Positions 17,785-27,900 of a stretch of 64,000 nt of DNA are shown here, one piece after another (the first letter of the stretch is position 1; each line of letters begins with the position of its first letter). Source of the DNA: Pseudactinotalea suaedae. Its GTDB lineage: Bacteria; Actinomycetota; Actinomycetes; Actinomycetales; Beutenbergiaceae. The translations under genes were made by a program, and so were the position numbers. The notes under the pieces were generated by a model, which was not told the origin of the DNA, made no database searches, and saw only the letters and a program-made list of their open reading frames with translations. The DNA lies in contig NZ_WNXY01000001.1 in assembly GCF_009733815.1 (NCBI RefSeq), positions 1-64,000 on the forward strand, in the 5' to 3' direction.

Positions 17785-18714
17785 ATGACCACCGCTCCAC
17801 AGACCGCCGTCACGGCGGCACCGGCTCGCCGCGTGAGGTCGGGCGCGCCCCGCTCGGGAGACCGGCTCGCCGGCTGGGCCTTCGTCGCGCCGTTCCTCGT
17901 GTTCTTCATCGCCTTCTTGATCTGGCCGATGATCCATGGTCTCTACCTGAGCTTCACCGATGTCTCGCTCACCGGCGCGGGTGGCAACCTCATCGGGTTC
18001 GCCAACTACTCGGAGGCCTTTGCCGACGGCGACGTGTGGCGCTCGCTGGGCAACACGGCCTGGTTCACGCTGCTGTCCACGATCCCGCTGGTGGTCATCG
18101 CCCTCGTGATGGCGGTGCTCGTCGAGCAGGGGCTGCCGGGGCAGTGGCTGTGGCGGCTCTCGTTCTTCATGCCGTTCCTGCTCGCCTCGACGGTCATCAG
18201 CCAGATCTGGGTATGGATCTTCAACCCGCAGCTCGGTATCGCCAACGCGGTCCTGAACGTCTTCGGCCTCGAGAGCGTCGCGTGGTTGCAGGAGCCCGAG
18301 ACCGCCATGATCGGCGTGGTGATCGCCACCGTGTGGTGGACGATCGGCTTCAACTTCCTGCTCTACCTCGCGGCTCTGCAGAACATCCCGCCGCAGCAGT
18401 ACGAGGCAGCGGCGATCGACGGCGCCGGCAGGTTCCGCCAGTTCTGGTCGATCACGATGCCGCAGCTGCTCCCGACCACGTTCTTGATCGTGATGCTGCA
18501 GGTGCTCGCCTCGCTGAAGCTGTTCGACCAGGTGTACCAGATGACCGGTGGCGGACCCGGTGGGGCGACCCGTTCGATCCTGCAGTACGTCTACGAGGTC
18601 GGGTTCACGGGCTACCGGTTCGGATACTCGGCCGCGATCTCCTACGTGTTCTTCGCGATCATCATCATCGTCTCCGTCGTCCAGTTCCGTTTCACGCGAA
18701 GGAGTGACTCATGA
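17785..18714 (+). CDS. Carbohydrate ABC transporter permease, MalF type
   Basis: This 309-residue permease is encoded 10 bp after the receptor gene, with a ribosome site GAGGA before the ATG. A 30-residue Ala/Arg-rich tail precedes about six membrane segments. The docking loop is QYEAAAIDGAGRFRQ. It overlaps the next permease gene by four bases. Confidence 0.94.
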   Translation: MTTAPQTAVTAAPARRVRSGAPRSGDRLAGWAFVAPFLVFFIAFLIWPMIHGLYLSFTDVSLTGAGGNLIGFANYSEAFADGDVWRSLGNTAWFTLLSTIPLVVIALVMAVLVEQGLPGQWLWRLSFFMPFLLASTVISQIWVWIFNPQLGIANAVLNVFGLESVAWLQEPETAMIGVVIATVWWTIGFNFLLYLAALQNIPPQQYEAAAIDGAGRFRQFWSITMPQLLPTTFLIVMLQVLASLKLFDQVYQMTGGGPGGATRSILQYVYEVGFTGYRFGYSAAISYVFFAIIIIVSVVQFRFTRRSDS

Positions 18715-19595
18715 GCGCCGCCGCAGCCACCGCCCCGCGTCGCGTCAGCAGCCGAGGGCGCGGGCCGGAGAAGAAGGCCGGTCCGGGCAGGATCGTCGCG
18801 TTCGTGATCCTCGCGCTGATGGCGATCGGCTGGCTGCTGCCCTTCCTCTGGGCGGTCAACACCGCGCTGAAGACGGAGCAGGATGCCGCGTCGTCGACGA
18901 GCTGGATCCCCGAGAACGGCTTCACGCTCGAGTCCTTCGCCGACGTGCTCGCGGTCGGGAACGTGCCGATCTGGGCGTGGAACTCGCTGCTCACCTCGGT
19001 GATCATCACGGCGATCACGGTCGCGATCTCGGCGCTCGCCGCCTACGCGTTCGCGCGTATCGACTTCGGTGGCCGGAAGTGGCTCTACGCGGTCGTGATC
19101 GCCTCGATCGTGGTGCCGGGCCAGGTGCTGATCATCCCGCTGTACTACGAGATGCTCGCGCTGCGCATGGTCGACACCTACTGGGGGTTGATCCTCCCGC
19201 AGGTGATCGCGCCGGCGATGGTCTTCATCCTCAAGAAGTTCTTCGACCAGGTCCCGATCGAGCTGGAGGACGCGGCCCGTATCGACGGCGCCGGACGCCC
19301 CAGGATCTTCTGGTCGGTGGTGCTGCCGCTGTCGCGCCCGATCCTGGCCTCCGTGTCGATCTTCGTGTTCATCGGCGCCTGGAACAACTTCCTGTGGCCG
19401 TTCCTGATCATGAACGACACCTCGCTGATGACCCTCCCGGTCGGCCTGCAGACCGTCATCAGCGCCTACGGCATCGTGTACTCCCAGGTGATGGCCCAGG
19501 CCGTGATGGCGGCGCTGCCGCTGATCATCGTGTTCCTGATCTTCCAGCGGCAGATCATCAAGGGCGTCGCCACCTCCGGCTTCGGCGGTCAGTGA
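18711..19595 (+). CDS. Carbohydrate ABC transporter permease, MalG type
   Basis: This 294-residue permease completes the receptor-permease-permease operon. The N-terminal basic tail (RVSSRGRGPEKK) is followed by about six membrane segments and the loop ELEDAARIDGAGRPRI. The ATG overlaps the preceding stop (ATGA). No ATPase gene follows; a hairpin terminator is found within 10 bp. Confidence 0.94.
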   Translation: MSAAAATAPRRVSSRGRGPEKKAGPGRIVAFVILALMAIGWLLPFLWAVNTALKTEQDAASSTSWIPENGFTLESFADVLAVGNVPIWAWNSLLTSVIITAITVAISALAAYAFARIDFGGRKWLYAVVIASIVVPGQVLIIPLYYEMLALRMVDTYWGLILPQVIAPAMVFILKKFFDQVPIELEDAARIDGAGRPRIFWSVVLPLSRPILASVSIFVFIGAWNNFLWPFLIMNDTSLMTLPVGLQTVISAYGIVYSQVMAQAVMAALPLIIVFLIFQRQIIKGVATSGFGGQ

Positions 19596-19602
19596 CCGCA
19601 GG

Positions 19603-19640
19603 CTCCCCACCCGGCCGCTGAGCGGCGCTCGGGTGGGGAG
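19603..19640 (+). terminator. Terminator after the third importer operon
   Basis: Outer arms CTCCCCACCCG (19603-19613) and CGGGTGGGGAG (19630-19640) pair over 11 bp. The loop holds a second small hairpin, GCCGC and GCGGC around TGA (19614-19626). It starts eight bases after the stop codon. Confidence 0.75.
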
Positions 19641-19682
19641 TCCTCCCCGGCGGGCGTGATGCGGCACGCCGCGGCCCGCCAC

Positions 19683-19688
19683 TACGGT
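19683..19688 (+). promoter_or_regulatory. -10 element of a probably leaderless gene
   Basis: TACGGT ends seven bases before the ATG at 19696, so transcription should start at or next to the A of the start codon. There is no ribosome binding site upstream of the ATG, which fits a leaderless mRNA. Confidence 0.45.
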
Positions 19689-19695
19689 GTGCGCC

Positions 19696-20772
19696 ATGTC
19701 CGTGCCGCCGCAGCCCAACGCTGACTCGCCGTCGACCTCGCCCGCACCCCAGAAGGACGGCGGTGCCAAGTTCGGCGCCACCCCGGTCGCCGCGTTCGCC
19801 ACGCTGGCGGTCGTCACGGTCGGAGGTGCGGTCACCTACGTGCTCACGGCGAGCGCGACCGTCACCGCGACCTGCGGTGGCGACCGGATGCGCCCGGGGG
19901 ACCTCTGCGAGACGACTCGCAACGGGATCCGCACCGGCACCGACACCTACGCCGAGGTGCTCGCGAACGCGATCCGCACGAACCAGGTCGCCCAGTGGGT
20001 CGGCATCGCCCTGGTCGTGATCGGTGTGGCGTTCGGAGTGATGACCTATCTGCGCTGGCGGCAGGACGTGGCCCTGCGGGCGCAGCTGGGCCACGAGTAC
20101 GGGCAGCCGATCAGCGCGCACTCCCGGACCGCGAGCTCCTCGTTCTTCGGCATCATCTTCGGGGCGGGCTTCGTGGGCCTCGCCGGGTTCTTCCTGCTGA
20201 GCGGGCTGAGCAAGGACGAGTGGCCCTACTACCTCGGCACGGTGTTCTTCGGCCTGCTCGGCCTGGTGTTCCTCTCCCTCGCGATCCCCAAGAACGGCCA
20301 GCTGATCCAGACCTTCGCCGACGGCGTGCGGATCGTCACGGGCAACCGCCACCACGCACTGCCCTGGCGGGACGTCGACTACGTCATCACCCCGGCCAAG
20401 AACGCGGCCAACCACGGGATCAGCGGACCGGGCCTCAAGCAGGTCGTGCTGACCGGGCTGCAGGACGCCACCGACCTGCAGGCGCTCGTGCAGCAGCGCA
20501 CCGTCGAGGCGAAGTACCGCCCGGCGATCGAGGCGCTCAACCGCGGTGAGACGGTGCCGTTCGGATCGCTCGCGGTCAGCCGCGAGGGCATCACCGCCGG
20601 GCGCAAGCTGCTGCCCTGGAACGAGTTCGGGGGCGTCACCCTGCACCAGGGCAACGTCGGGGTCGCGAGGGTGCCCCAGGGCCGCTTCGCCGGCGTCTCG
20701 CTGGCCAACGTGCCGAACTACGCGCTGTTTGTCCACCTCACGAGCGCGATCTCCCAGCAGCAGCCCCGCTGA
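19696..20772 (+). CDS. Predicted membrane protein, DUF6585-like
   Basis: Function unknown. The 358-residue protein starts with a Pro/Ser-rich tail, then a membrane segment (about residues 30-50). An extracellular stretch with a cysteine pair (TCGGDRMRPGDLC) follows, then about three more membrane segments up to residue 200. The cytoplasmic C-terminal half has two repeats of a pattern like G(V/I)...LPW..V, as in bacterial PH-like or DUF6585 domains. The ATG at 19696 is favoured over the GTG at 19687 by the -10 placement. It is a single-gene unit between the importer terminator and dhaK. The family link is tentative. Confidence 0.7.
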   Translation: MSVPPQPNADSPSTSPAPQKDGGAKFGATPVAAFATLAVVTVGGAVTYVLTASATVTATCGGDRMRPGDLCETTRNGIRTGTDTYAEVLANAIRTNQVAQWVGIALVVIGVAFGVMTYLRWRQDVALRAQLGHEYGQPISAHSRTASSSFFGIIFGAGFVGLAGFFLLSGLSKDEWPYYLGTVFFGLLGLVFLSLAIPKNGQLIQTFADGVRIVTGNRHHALPWRDVDYVITPAKNAANHGISGPGLKQVVLTGLQDATDLQALVQQRTVEAKYRPAIEALNRGETVPFGSLAVSREGITAGRKLLPWNEFGGVTLHQGNVGVARVPQGRFAGVSLANVPNYALFVHLTSAISQQQPR

Positions 20773-20807
20773 GCCGGGCCCAGGCCGCGCAGTCCTGACC
20801 CGTGCCT

Positions 20808-20823
20808 TGTGACGGGCGTCACG
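20808..20823. promoter_or_regulatory. CRP/GlxR-like box upstream of dhaKLM
   Basis: TGTGACGGGCGTCACG fits TGTGA-N6-TCACA, the site of CRP-family cAMP regulators (GlxR in actinobacteria), with one mismatch at the last base. It stands about 110 bp before the dhaK start, suggesting catabolite control of dihydroxyacetone use. The remainder of the 159-bp gap shows no clear promoter. Confidence 0.4.
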
Positions 20824-20931
20824 CCGTCGCGCCCGCACGATCCTCCCAAATCCGCCCGCGCGCGCGATGGTTCGCGGGAGAGTGGGCACGGCGGAGTGCT
20901 GCCGCTGTCATCGCAAGCGAAGGAGCCGGCT

Positions 20932-21938
<1,007 letters not shown>

Positions 21939-21939
<1 letters not shown>

Positions 21940-22571
21940 TGACGGGGGTCGGCATCGACTGGGCGCTGGACTGGGTGCGGCGCAGCGCCGCCGTGGTGGC
22001 CGAGCGACGCGAGGACCTGATCGACCTGGACCGGCTGATCGGTGACGGCGACCACGGCGAGAACCTGCACCGTGGCTACAGCGCGGTCCTGGGCAAGCTC
22101 GACGCCGCGGAGCCCGCGACCGTGGGTGACGTCCTCAAGCTGGTGGCCACCACGCTGATGTCCACCGTCGGCGGCGCCGCCGGTCCGCTGTACGGCACGG
22201 CGTTCCTGCGCGGCGCCAAGGTGGCGGACGCGGCAGAGATCGACGCCGCCGGGGTGGCGGCGGTGCTCGCCGCCGGCCTGGAGGGCGTGGTCGCGCGTGG
22301 CAAGGCCGAGGTGGGCGACAAGACGATGGTCGACGCCTGGTCACCCGCCGCCGCGGCCGCGCAGCAGGTGGCCGACCGGGGCGGCAGCGCACCCGAGGCG
22401 CTGCGGGCCGCCGCCGACGCGGCACGTGCCGGGGCGGAGTCGACCGACCCGCTGGTGGCCCGCAAGGGCAGGGCGTCCTACCTGGGGGAGCGGGCCATCG
22501 GTCATCGTGACCCCGGTGCGGAGTCGTCCGCGCTGCTGCTGGAGGCCGCGGCCGCTGCGGCAGGTTCGTGA
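21939..22571 (+). CDS. dhaL: Dihydroxyacetone kinase, ADP-binding subunit DhaL
   Basis: It carries a tightly bound ADP that is phosphorylated by DhaM and passes the phosphate to dihydroxyacetone on DhaK. There are 210 residues. The metal-binding LIGDGDHGENLHRG near residue 32 and GGAAGPLYGT are typical. The ATG shares its A with the dhaK stop (TGATG). Confidence 0.95.
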
Positions 22572-23269
22572 TGGCGATCGCGTTGGTGCTGGTCAGCCAC
22601 TCGGCACAGCTCGCCGCCGGGGTCGTCGAGGTCGCGGGCCAGATGGCGCCCGACGTGTCGATCACGCCGGCGGGCGGCACCGAGGACGGCCGGGTCGGGA
22701 CCAGCTACGACCTCGTCGAGCAGGCCGTCTCCGGAGCGTTGGCCGACGGCGCCGAGGGCGTCGTGATCCTCACCGACCTCGGCTCCGCCACGCTGACGGC
22801 AGAGTCGGTCCTCGAGGTGCTCGACGACGACCGGGTCCGGCTCGTGGAGGCCCCCTTCGTGGAGGCGGCCGTGGCGTCCGCGGTGTCCGCGCAGGGCGGC
22901 GGCGACCTGGACGCGGTGATCCGCGCCGCGCGGACCGCCGTCGCCTCCTTCGCAGCACCCGCGGGTGACGACGACGGTGCTCCGCCTGCCGCAGCGGATC
23001 CCGCAGGCGCGGGGGCACGCTCGCGCACGCTGGTGCTGGCGAACTCGCTCGGCCTCCACGCCCGCCCGGCCGCTGTCGTGGCCAGGAAGGCGTCGGAGTT
23101 CGACGCGGACGTCACGATCAACGGCGTGGACGCGGCCAGCGTGCTCGCGCTGATGGCGCTCGGTCTCGTCGGTGGCGCCGAGGTGGAGCTGAGCGCGTCG
23201 GGTCCGCAGGCCGACGCCGCGCTCGAGGCGATCGCCGCGGACATCGAGGCGGGCTTCGGCGAGGACTGA
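22571..23269 (+). CDS. dhaM: Dihydroxyacetone kinase phosphoryl donor DhaM, EIIA-HPr fusion
   Basis: It delivers phosphate from phosphoenolpyruvate to DhaL. Residues 1-130 form the mannose-type EIIA domain with the phosphorylated histidine in LVSHS (His10). A Pro/Ala-rich linker follows. Residues about 150-232 form an HPr domain with the active histidine in LGLHARPAAV (His163). The enzyme I domain found in the E. coli protein is absent, so general enzyme I must phosphorylate the HPr part. The ATG at 22571 overlaps the dhaL stop; a GTG one codon earlier is also possible. Confidence 0.95.
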   Translation: MAIALVLVSHSAQLAAGVVEVAGQMAPDVSITPAGGTEDGRVGTSYDLVEQAVSGALADGAEGVVILTDLGSATLTAESVLEVLDDDRVRLVEAPFVEAAVASAVSAQGGGDLDAVIRAARTAVASFAAPAGDDDGAPPAAADPAGAGARSRTLVLANSLGLHARPAAVVARKASEFDADVTINGVDAASVLALMALGLVGGAEVELSASGPQADAALEAIAADIEAGFGED

Positions 23270-23283
23270 GGCAGGTCCGCCCG

Positions 23284-23496
23284 TCAGCTCGTGTGGCAGG
23301 CGGGTGCGCAGTACATGCAGCCGTTGACCTGCCCGAGCACGGCGCCGGCTGCGGCCACGGCGGATCCGCAGTCGGCGTGGAAGCCGAGGTCGACGCGGTT
23401 GGCCGGGTTCGGAAGGCAGAAGGTGCCCGAGGACAGGTCGTGCACCTCGTGGTCGCCGTTGTCCTGTGCGTTGTCGTTGACGCAGAAGCGGGGCAT
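23284..23496 (-). CDS. Small cysteine-rich protein of unknown function
   Basis: This 70-residue protein resembles a widespread small family whose members share NAQ.NGDHEVH near the N-terminus and NGC.YC...CHTS at the C-terminus. Here these read NDNAQDNGDHEVH and NGCMYCAPACHTS. Six cysteines (5, 27, 43, 60, 63, 67) and several histidines suggest metal binding or disulfides. A ribosome site (AAAGGA) precedes the ATG at 23496. No signal peptide is seen. It is convergent with dhaM (15 bp apart). I know of no established function for the family. Confidence 0.8.
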   Translation of the reverse strand: MPRFCVNDNAQDNGDHEVHDLSSGTFCLPNPANRVDLGFHADCGSAVAAAGAVLGQVNGCMYCAPACHTS

Positions 23497-23590
23497 GGTC
23501 AGTCCTTTCCCGAGCGAGCCCGCAGACCGCGGGGCGGGTGTGCACGGCTCGTCTTGAGGAGCGCCGCGGCCGCCAGGTGATACCCGGCCC

Positions 23591-23596
23591 TATCCT
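23591..23596 (+). promoter_or_regulatory. -10 element of the DUF4233-ndk unit (leaderless)
   Basis: TATCCT ends six bases before the GTG at 23603, with no ribosome binding site between. This predicts transcription starting at the start codon. No clear -35 is present. Confidence 0.5.
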
Positions 23597-23602
23597 GGAC
23601 CG

Positions 23603-23998
23603 GTGACCACGTCAGGCCCCGCTGCCCGCCCGAAGCGCTCCGCGCGTGGGGTCTTCTGCTCGGCGGTGCTGACGTTCGAGATCTTCGTGATCGTGCTCGC
23701 GGCGCTGGTCGCGTTCGGGCTGCGTGAGCCGGGCACCAGCGTCGGGCCGATCTGGGCGGTCGCCGGCGGCGGAGTGCTGCTGTGCCTGGTCGCGGCGGGC
23801 CTCGTACGACGCCCGGTCGGGCTGTGGCTCGGCTCGCTGCTCCAGGTGCTGCTGATCGCCGCCGGGCTGGTGGTGCCCGCGATGTACGGCGTCGGCGGGG
23901 TGTTCGCGGTGCTGTGGGTGGTGGCGATCCTGCTCGGCCGACGCATCGACACCGAGCGTGCGGAGCGGGCCGCGCTCGAAGATAGGTTGAGCGCATGA
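23603..23998 (+). CDS. DUF4233 membrane protein
   Basis: This 131-residue protein has about four membrane segments (residues 19-40, 48-66, 72-92, 95-112) and a charged C-terminal helix ([16 protein letters not shown]). The family is found in actinobacteria between folC and ndk and has no known function. Here it keeps ndk (four-base overlap, ATGA) but is separated from folC by about 12.9 kb. Confidence 0.88.
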   Translation: MTTSGPAARPKRSARGVFCSAVLTFEIFVIVLAALVAFGLREPGTSVGPIWAVAGGGVLLCLVAAGLVRRPVGLWLGSLLQVLLIAAGLVVPAMYGVGGVFAVLWVVAILLGRRIDTERAERAALEDRLSA

Positions 23999-24432
23999 CC
24001 GACGCACCCGTGCCCGAGCGCACCCTCGTCCTCGTCAAGCCCGATGGCGTCCGGCGCCACCTGACCGGTGAGATCCTCCGCCGGATCGAGGCCAAGGGCT
24101 ACTCGGTGGTCGCGCTGCAGCTCCGCACCGCCGACGCCGATCTCCTCGCCGGCCACTACGCCGAGCACGTGGGCAAGCCGTTCTACGGCCCCCTGGTGGA
24201 GTTCATGAGCTCCGGGCCTGTCGTGGCGGCCGTCGTCGAGGGCCACCGGGTCATCGAGGGCTTCCGCTCGCTCGCGGGCGCCACCGACCCCACCGTGGCC
24301 GCGCCGGGGACGATCCGTGGCGACCTCGCCCGCGACTGGGGCCTGGCGGTCCTGCAGAACCTGGTGCACGGATCGGACTCCGCGGAGTCCGCCAACCGCG
24401 AGATCGGACTCTGGTTCCCCGACCTGGGCTGA
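23995..24432 (+). CDS. ndk: Nucleoside diphosphate kinase
   Basis: It balances nucleoside triphosphate pools by phosphate transfer through a histidine. The 145 residues include [11 protein letters not shown] near the N-terminus and the active-site motif NLVHGSDS with His125. It is a little longer than usual because of a short N-terminal extension. Its ATG overlaps the DUF4233 stop. Confidence 0.97.
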   Translation: MTDAPVPERTLVLVKPDGVRRHLTGEILRRIEAKGYSVVALQLRTADADLLAGHYAEHVGKPFYGPLVEFMSSGPVVAAVVEGHRVIEGFRSLAGATDPTVAAPGTIRGDLARDWGLAVLQNLVHGSDSAESANREIGLWFPDLG

Positions 24433-24480
24433 GTCCGTGCGGGACGATGGAACCCACCCATCACGGAGCGAGGAGGAACC

Positions 24481-24717
24481 ATGTCACTCCCGAGCGACGA
24501 CTGGCGTGAGGCCGGGCTCGCCGAGCCCGACGAGCTGGACCCGGCGAACCCGTTGCTGGCCGACGGCGAGGCCGAGCGGGGCGAGGACTACCATCCCGGC
24601 ACCGCCCGCCCGGACCTCGAGGACCAAGCAGCCGAGGCCGACGTCGTCGAGCAGGCGTACGAGGTCGAGGTCGACGACGACGGTGACGACGACGACGGCG
24701 ATCCCGCCGTCAGCTGA
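24481..24717 (+). CDS. Small acidic hypothetical protein
   Basis: This 78-residue protein contains no lysine and ends in a run of Asp/Glu. A strong ribosome binding site (GAGGAGGAAC) before the ATG makes it a likely real gene despite low complexity. It contains DELDPANPLL and DYHPGTARPDLEDQ, which look like short linear motifs rather than a fold. It is 48 bp after ndk and may be co-transcribed. Function unknown. Confidence 0.65.
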   Translation: MSLPSDDWREAGLAEPDELDPANPLLADGEAERGEDYHPGTARPDLEDQAAEADVVEQAYEVEVDDDGDDDDGDPAVS

Positions 24718-24769
24718 CCGTCGCCTCCTGAGCAGTCCCCTCCCGTCCCTACCGGCTCGCGACCAGCGA

Positions 24770-24836
24770 CGAGATCGGACCTCCGGCCCGAGATCGCACG
24801 CCCGGTGGTCCGATCTCGAGCCGGAGTCCGATCTCG
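24770..24836. repeat. Long inverted repeat between the acidic protein gene and smc
   Basis: Left arm 24770-24796 and right arm 24811-24836 are complementary except for one extra base and one mismatch, giving a stem of about 25 pairs with a 14-nt loop. Each arm itself contains CGAGATCG repeats, so other foldings are possible. It could be a terminator for the ndk unit or a mobile repeated palindrome. It ends about 60 bp before the predicted smc -10. Confidence 0.7.
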
Positions 24837-24896
24837 TGGCCGGGCGAGGAGCGGGCCGCGGGTGTGGTGGTGGCCGGATCCCGGCGCGGCGCCGTC

Positions 24897-24902
24897 TAGG
24901 CT
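24897..24902 (+). promoter_or_regulatory. -10 element of smc (leaderless)
   Basis: TAGGCT ends six bases before the GTG start codon of smc, and no ribosome binding site is present. Confidence 0.45.
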
Positions 24903-24908
24903 GACCGG

Positions 24909-27900
24909 GTGCACCTGAAGACGTTGACGCTGCGCGGCTTCAAGTCGTTCGCGTCGGCGACCACGCTGCATCTGGAGCCGGGGATCACCTGTGTGGTGGG
25001 CCCGAACGGGTCGGGGAAGTCGAACGTCGTCGACGCGCTCGCCTGGGTGATGGGTGAGCAGGGCGCCAAGACGCTGCGCGGCGGCGCGATGGCGGACGTG
25101 ATCTTCGCCGGCACCTCCTCCCGGCCGCCGCTGGGCCGCGCCGAGGTGTCGCTGACGATCGACAACACCGATGGTGCGCTGCCGATCGACTACACCGAGG
25201 TGACGATCTCGCGCACGCTGTTCCGCAACGGCGGCAGCGAGTACGCGATCAACGGCACCTCCTGCCGGCTGCTCGACATCCAAGAGCTGCTGAGCGACAC
25301 CGGCATGGGTCGCGAGATGCACGTCATCGTGGGGCAGGGCCGGCTCGACACCGTGCTGCAGGCCAGCCCGGAGGAGCGGCGGCACTTCATCGAGGAGGCC
25401 GCCGGCGTCCTCAAGCACCGCAAGCGCAAGGAGAAGGCGCTCCGCAAGCTGGAGGCGATGGCGGGCAACCTCGCCCGTGTCACCGACCTGACCGGCGAGA
25501 TCCGGCGCCAGCTCGGACCGCTGGCCCGGCAGGCCGAGGTGGCGCGCCGCGCCCAGGTCGTCCAGATCGACCTGCGCGACGCCAAGGCGCGCCTGCTCGC
25601 CGACGACCTCGTGCAGCTGACGGCGACCCTCGCCCAGGAGCAGGCCGACGAGACCGCGCTGCGGACCCGCCGCGCCGAGGTCGAGACTGCCCAGGAGCAC
25701 GCGCGGCACCGGCTCACCGAGCTCGAGTCCGCCGCCGCCAAGGCCGCACCCGCGCTGAGCGAGGCCTCGGACACCTTCTACCGGCTCTCGAGCCTGCGGG
25801 AACGGCTGCGCGGTACCGCCAGCCTCGCCGCCGAACGGTGCCGCCTGCTGGGCAGCCGCACCGCCGAGCCCGAGAGCGGTCGCGACCCCGACGACCTCGA
25901 CGCCCAGGCCAAGCGGGCGCGCGGCGAGGAGGCCGACCTCGCGCTCGAGGCCGAGAAGGCGCAGGCAGACCTGCAGGCCGCGGTCACCGAGCGGCAGCAC
26001 CGTGAGGCCGCTGCCGCCGAGGCGGAGAAGTCGCTCGCGGCGGTGCACCGCGGCGTCGCCGACCGTCGTGAGGGTCTCGCCCGGATCACCGGTCAGGTCG
26101 CCGCCCGCCGCAGCCGGCTGGAGGGCACCGAGGCCGAGCTGACCCGGTTGCGCGCCGATCTGGAGTCCGCGACCGAGCGCGCCCGCACCGCCCAGGAAGC
26201 CTTCTCCGCCCTCGAGCAGCAGGTCGTCGGCTCGCAGGAGGGCGAGGAAGGTCTCGACGCCGCTCACGAGGAGGCCCTGCAGGCCCAGGAGCGCGCCGAC
26301 GCCGAGGTGGTCCAGCTCGTCGAGGCTGAACGGGCCGCCGACGGCGACAGGGCCACCTGGACCGCCCGCCGCGACGCGCTCGAGCTCTCGCTCGCTCGCA
26401 AGGACGCCACCGGCGCGCTGCTGGAGTCCACCGATCTGCCGGGCATCACCGCGACGCTCGCCGACCACGTGCGCGTCGAGCCCGGTTACGAGACGGCGCT
26501 CGCGGCCGCGCTCGGCACGCACGCCGACGCCGCGCTCGCCGACGCGGTCGAGGACGCCGTCGACGCGCTCCGCTACGTCCGGGCCCAGGAGGCCGGACAG
26601 GCGCGGCTGGTGATCGCCAGCGACGACGAGCACGACGGCGATGCCGGGGAGCCGCCCTCGGGTGGCGTCTGGGCGGTGGGTCTGGTCAGCGGCGCACCCT
26701 CGGTGACGGGCACGCTCGCGCGGCTGCTCCGCGGTGTGGTGGTGGTCGAGGACCTCGCCGCTGCCCGCGCGGCGGTCGCGGCGGCCGACGTGGTCGCCGT
26801 CACGCGCGACGGCGACGTGCTGTCCCGGACCGAGGTCCGCGGCGGCAGCAGCGGCGGGCCCAGCGTGCTCGAGCTGCACGCCGCCCACGACGAGGCCGAG
26901 ACCGAGCTGGCCAAGGCGGTGGCGCGTGCCGAGCAGGCGCGGTTCGCGCTCGGTCCCGCACGCGAGGCGCAGGCCGCGGCGCGCGAGGAGGTCGACCGGA
27001 CGCTGTCGGCGCTGCACGCCTCCGACGCCGAGCTCGCAGCGGTGGCCGAGCGACTGGGTCAGCTCGGCGCCGCCACCCGCGCGGCGAACGCCGAGATCCA
27101 GCGGATCACGCCGGCCATCGAGACCTCCGAGCGGGAGCGCGAGCGCTACGCCACCGAGCTCGCCGAGCTGGTGGAGCGGCTCGAGATCGCCCAGCGCGAG
27201 CCGGCCGAGGCGGAGGCGGACCTCGAGGGCGCGGCCGCGGCACGCGAGGAGACCGCCGCTGCCGCCACGCAGGCGCGTCAGATCGAGACCGACGCGCGGC
27301 TGGTGCTGCGCACGGTCGAGGAGCGGGTGCGCCACATCCGCGGCCGGGCCGAGTCGCTCGAGCGCGCCGCGAACGCCGAGCGGCACGCTCGCCAGGTCGC
27401 GCAGGAGCGAGCGCGGCGTCGCGCCGAGCAGGCCGAGGTCGCCGATCGTGTCCGGTCGGGCGCCGAGCGGGCGCTCGCCGCCATCGACTCCGCGCTCGCG
27501 CTCGCGCACCGGCACCGGGAGCGCGCGGAGGCCGAGCGCACGGCGCGAGACACCGAGATCGCCGAGGTCCGGACGCTGCTCGACGGCCTGGGCAAGGAGC
27601 ACGCCGAGCTCACCGACGTCGTGCACAAGGACGAGGTGGCACGCGCCCAGCAGCAGCTGCGGATCGAGCAGCTGCAGCAGCGCGCCGTCGAGGAGCTCGG
27701 CACCGACCCCGAGGTGCTCGTCGAGGAGTTCGGCCCGCACCAGCTCGTGCCGGCCGTGCCGCAGCCCGGCGAGGACCCGGACGCGCCGCTGCCCGAGCCG
27801 CGCCCGTACGTGCGCGAGGAGCAGGAGAAGCGCCTCCGCTCCGCCGAGCGCGCGCTCAACCAGCTCGGCAGGGTCAACCCGCTCGCGCTGGAGGAGCACG

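Noticed and set aside
23612-24369. Minus-strand frames opposite DUF4233 and ndk
   Set aside because: No plausible domain, and both plus-strand genes are well supported by family features and coupling.
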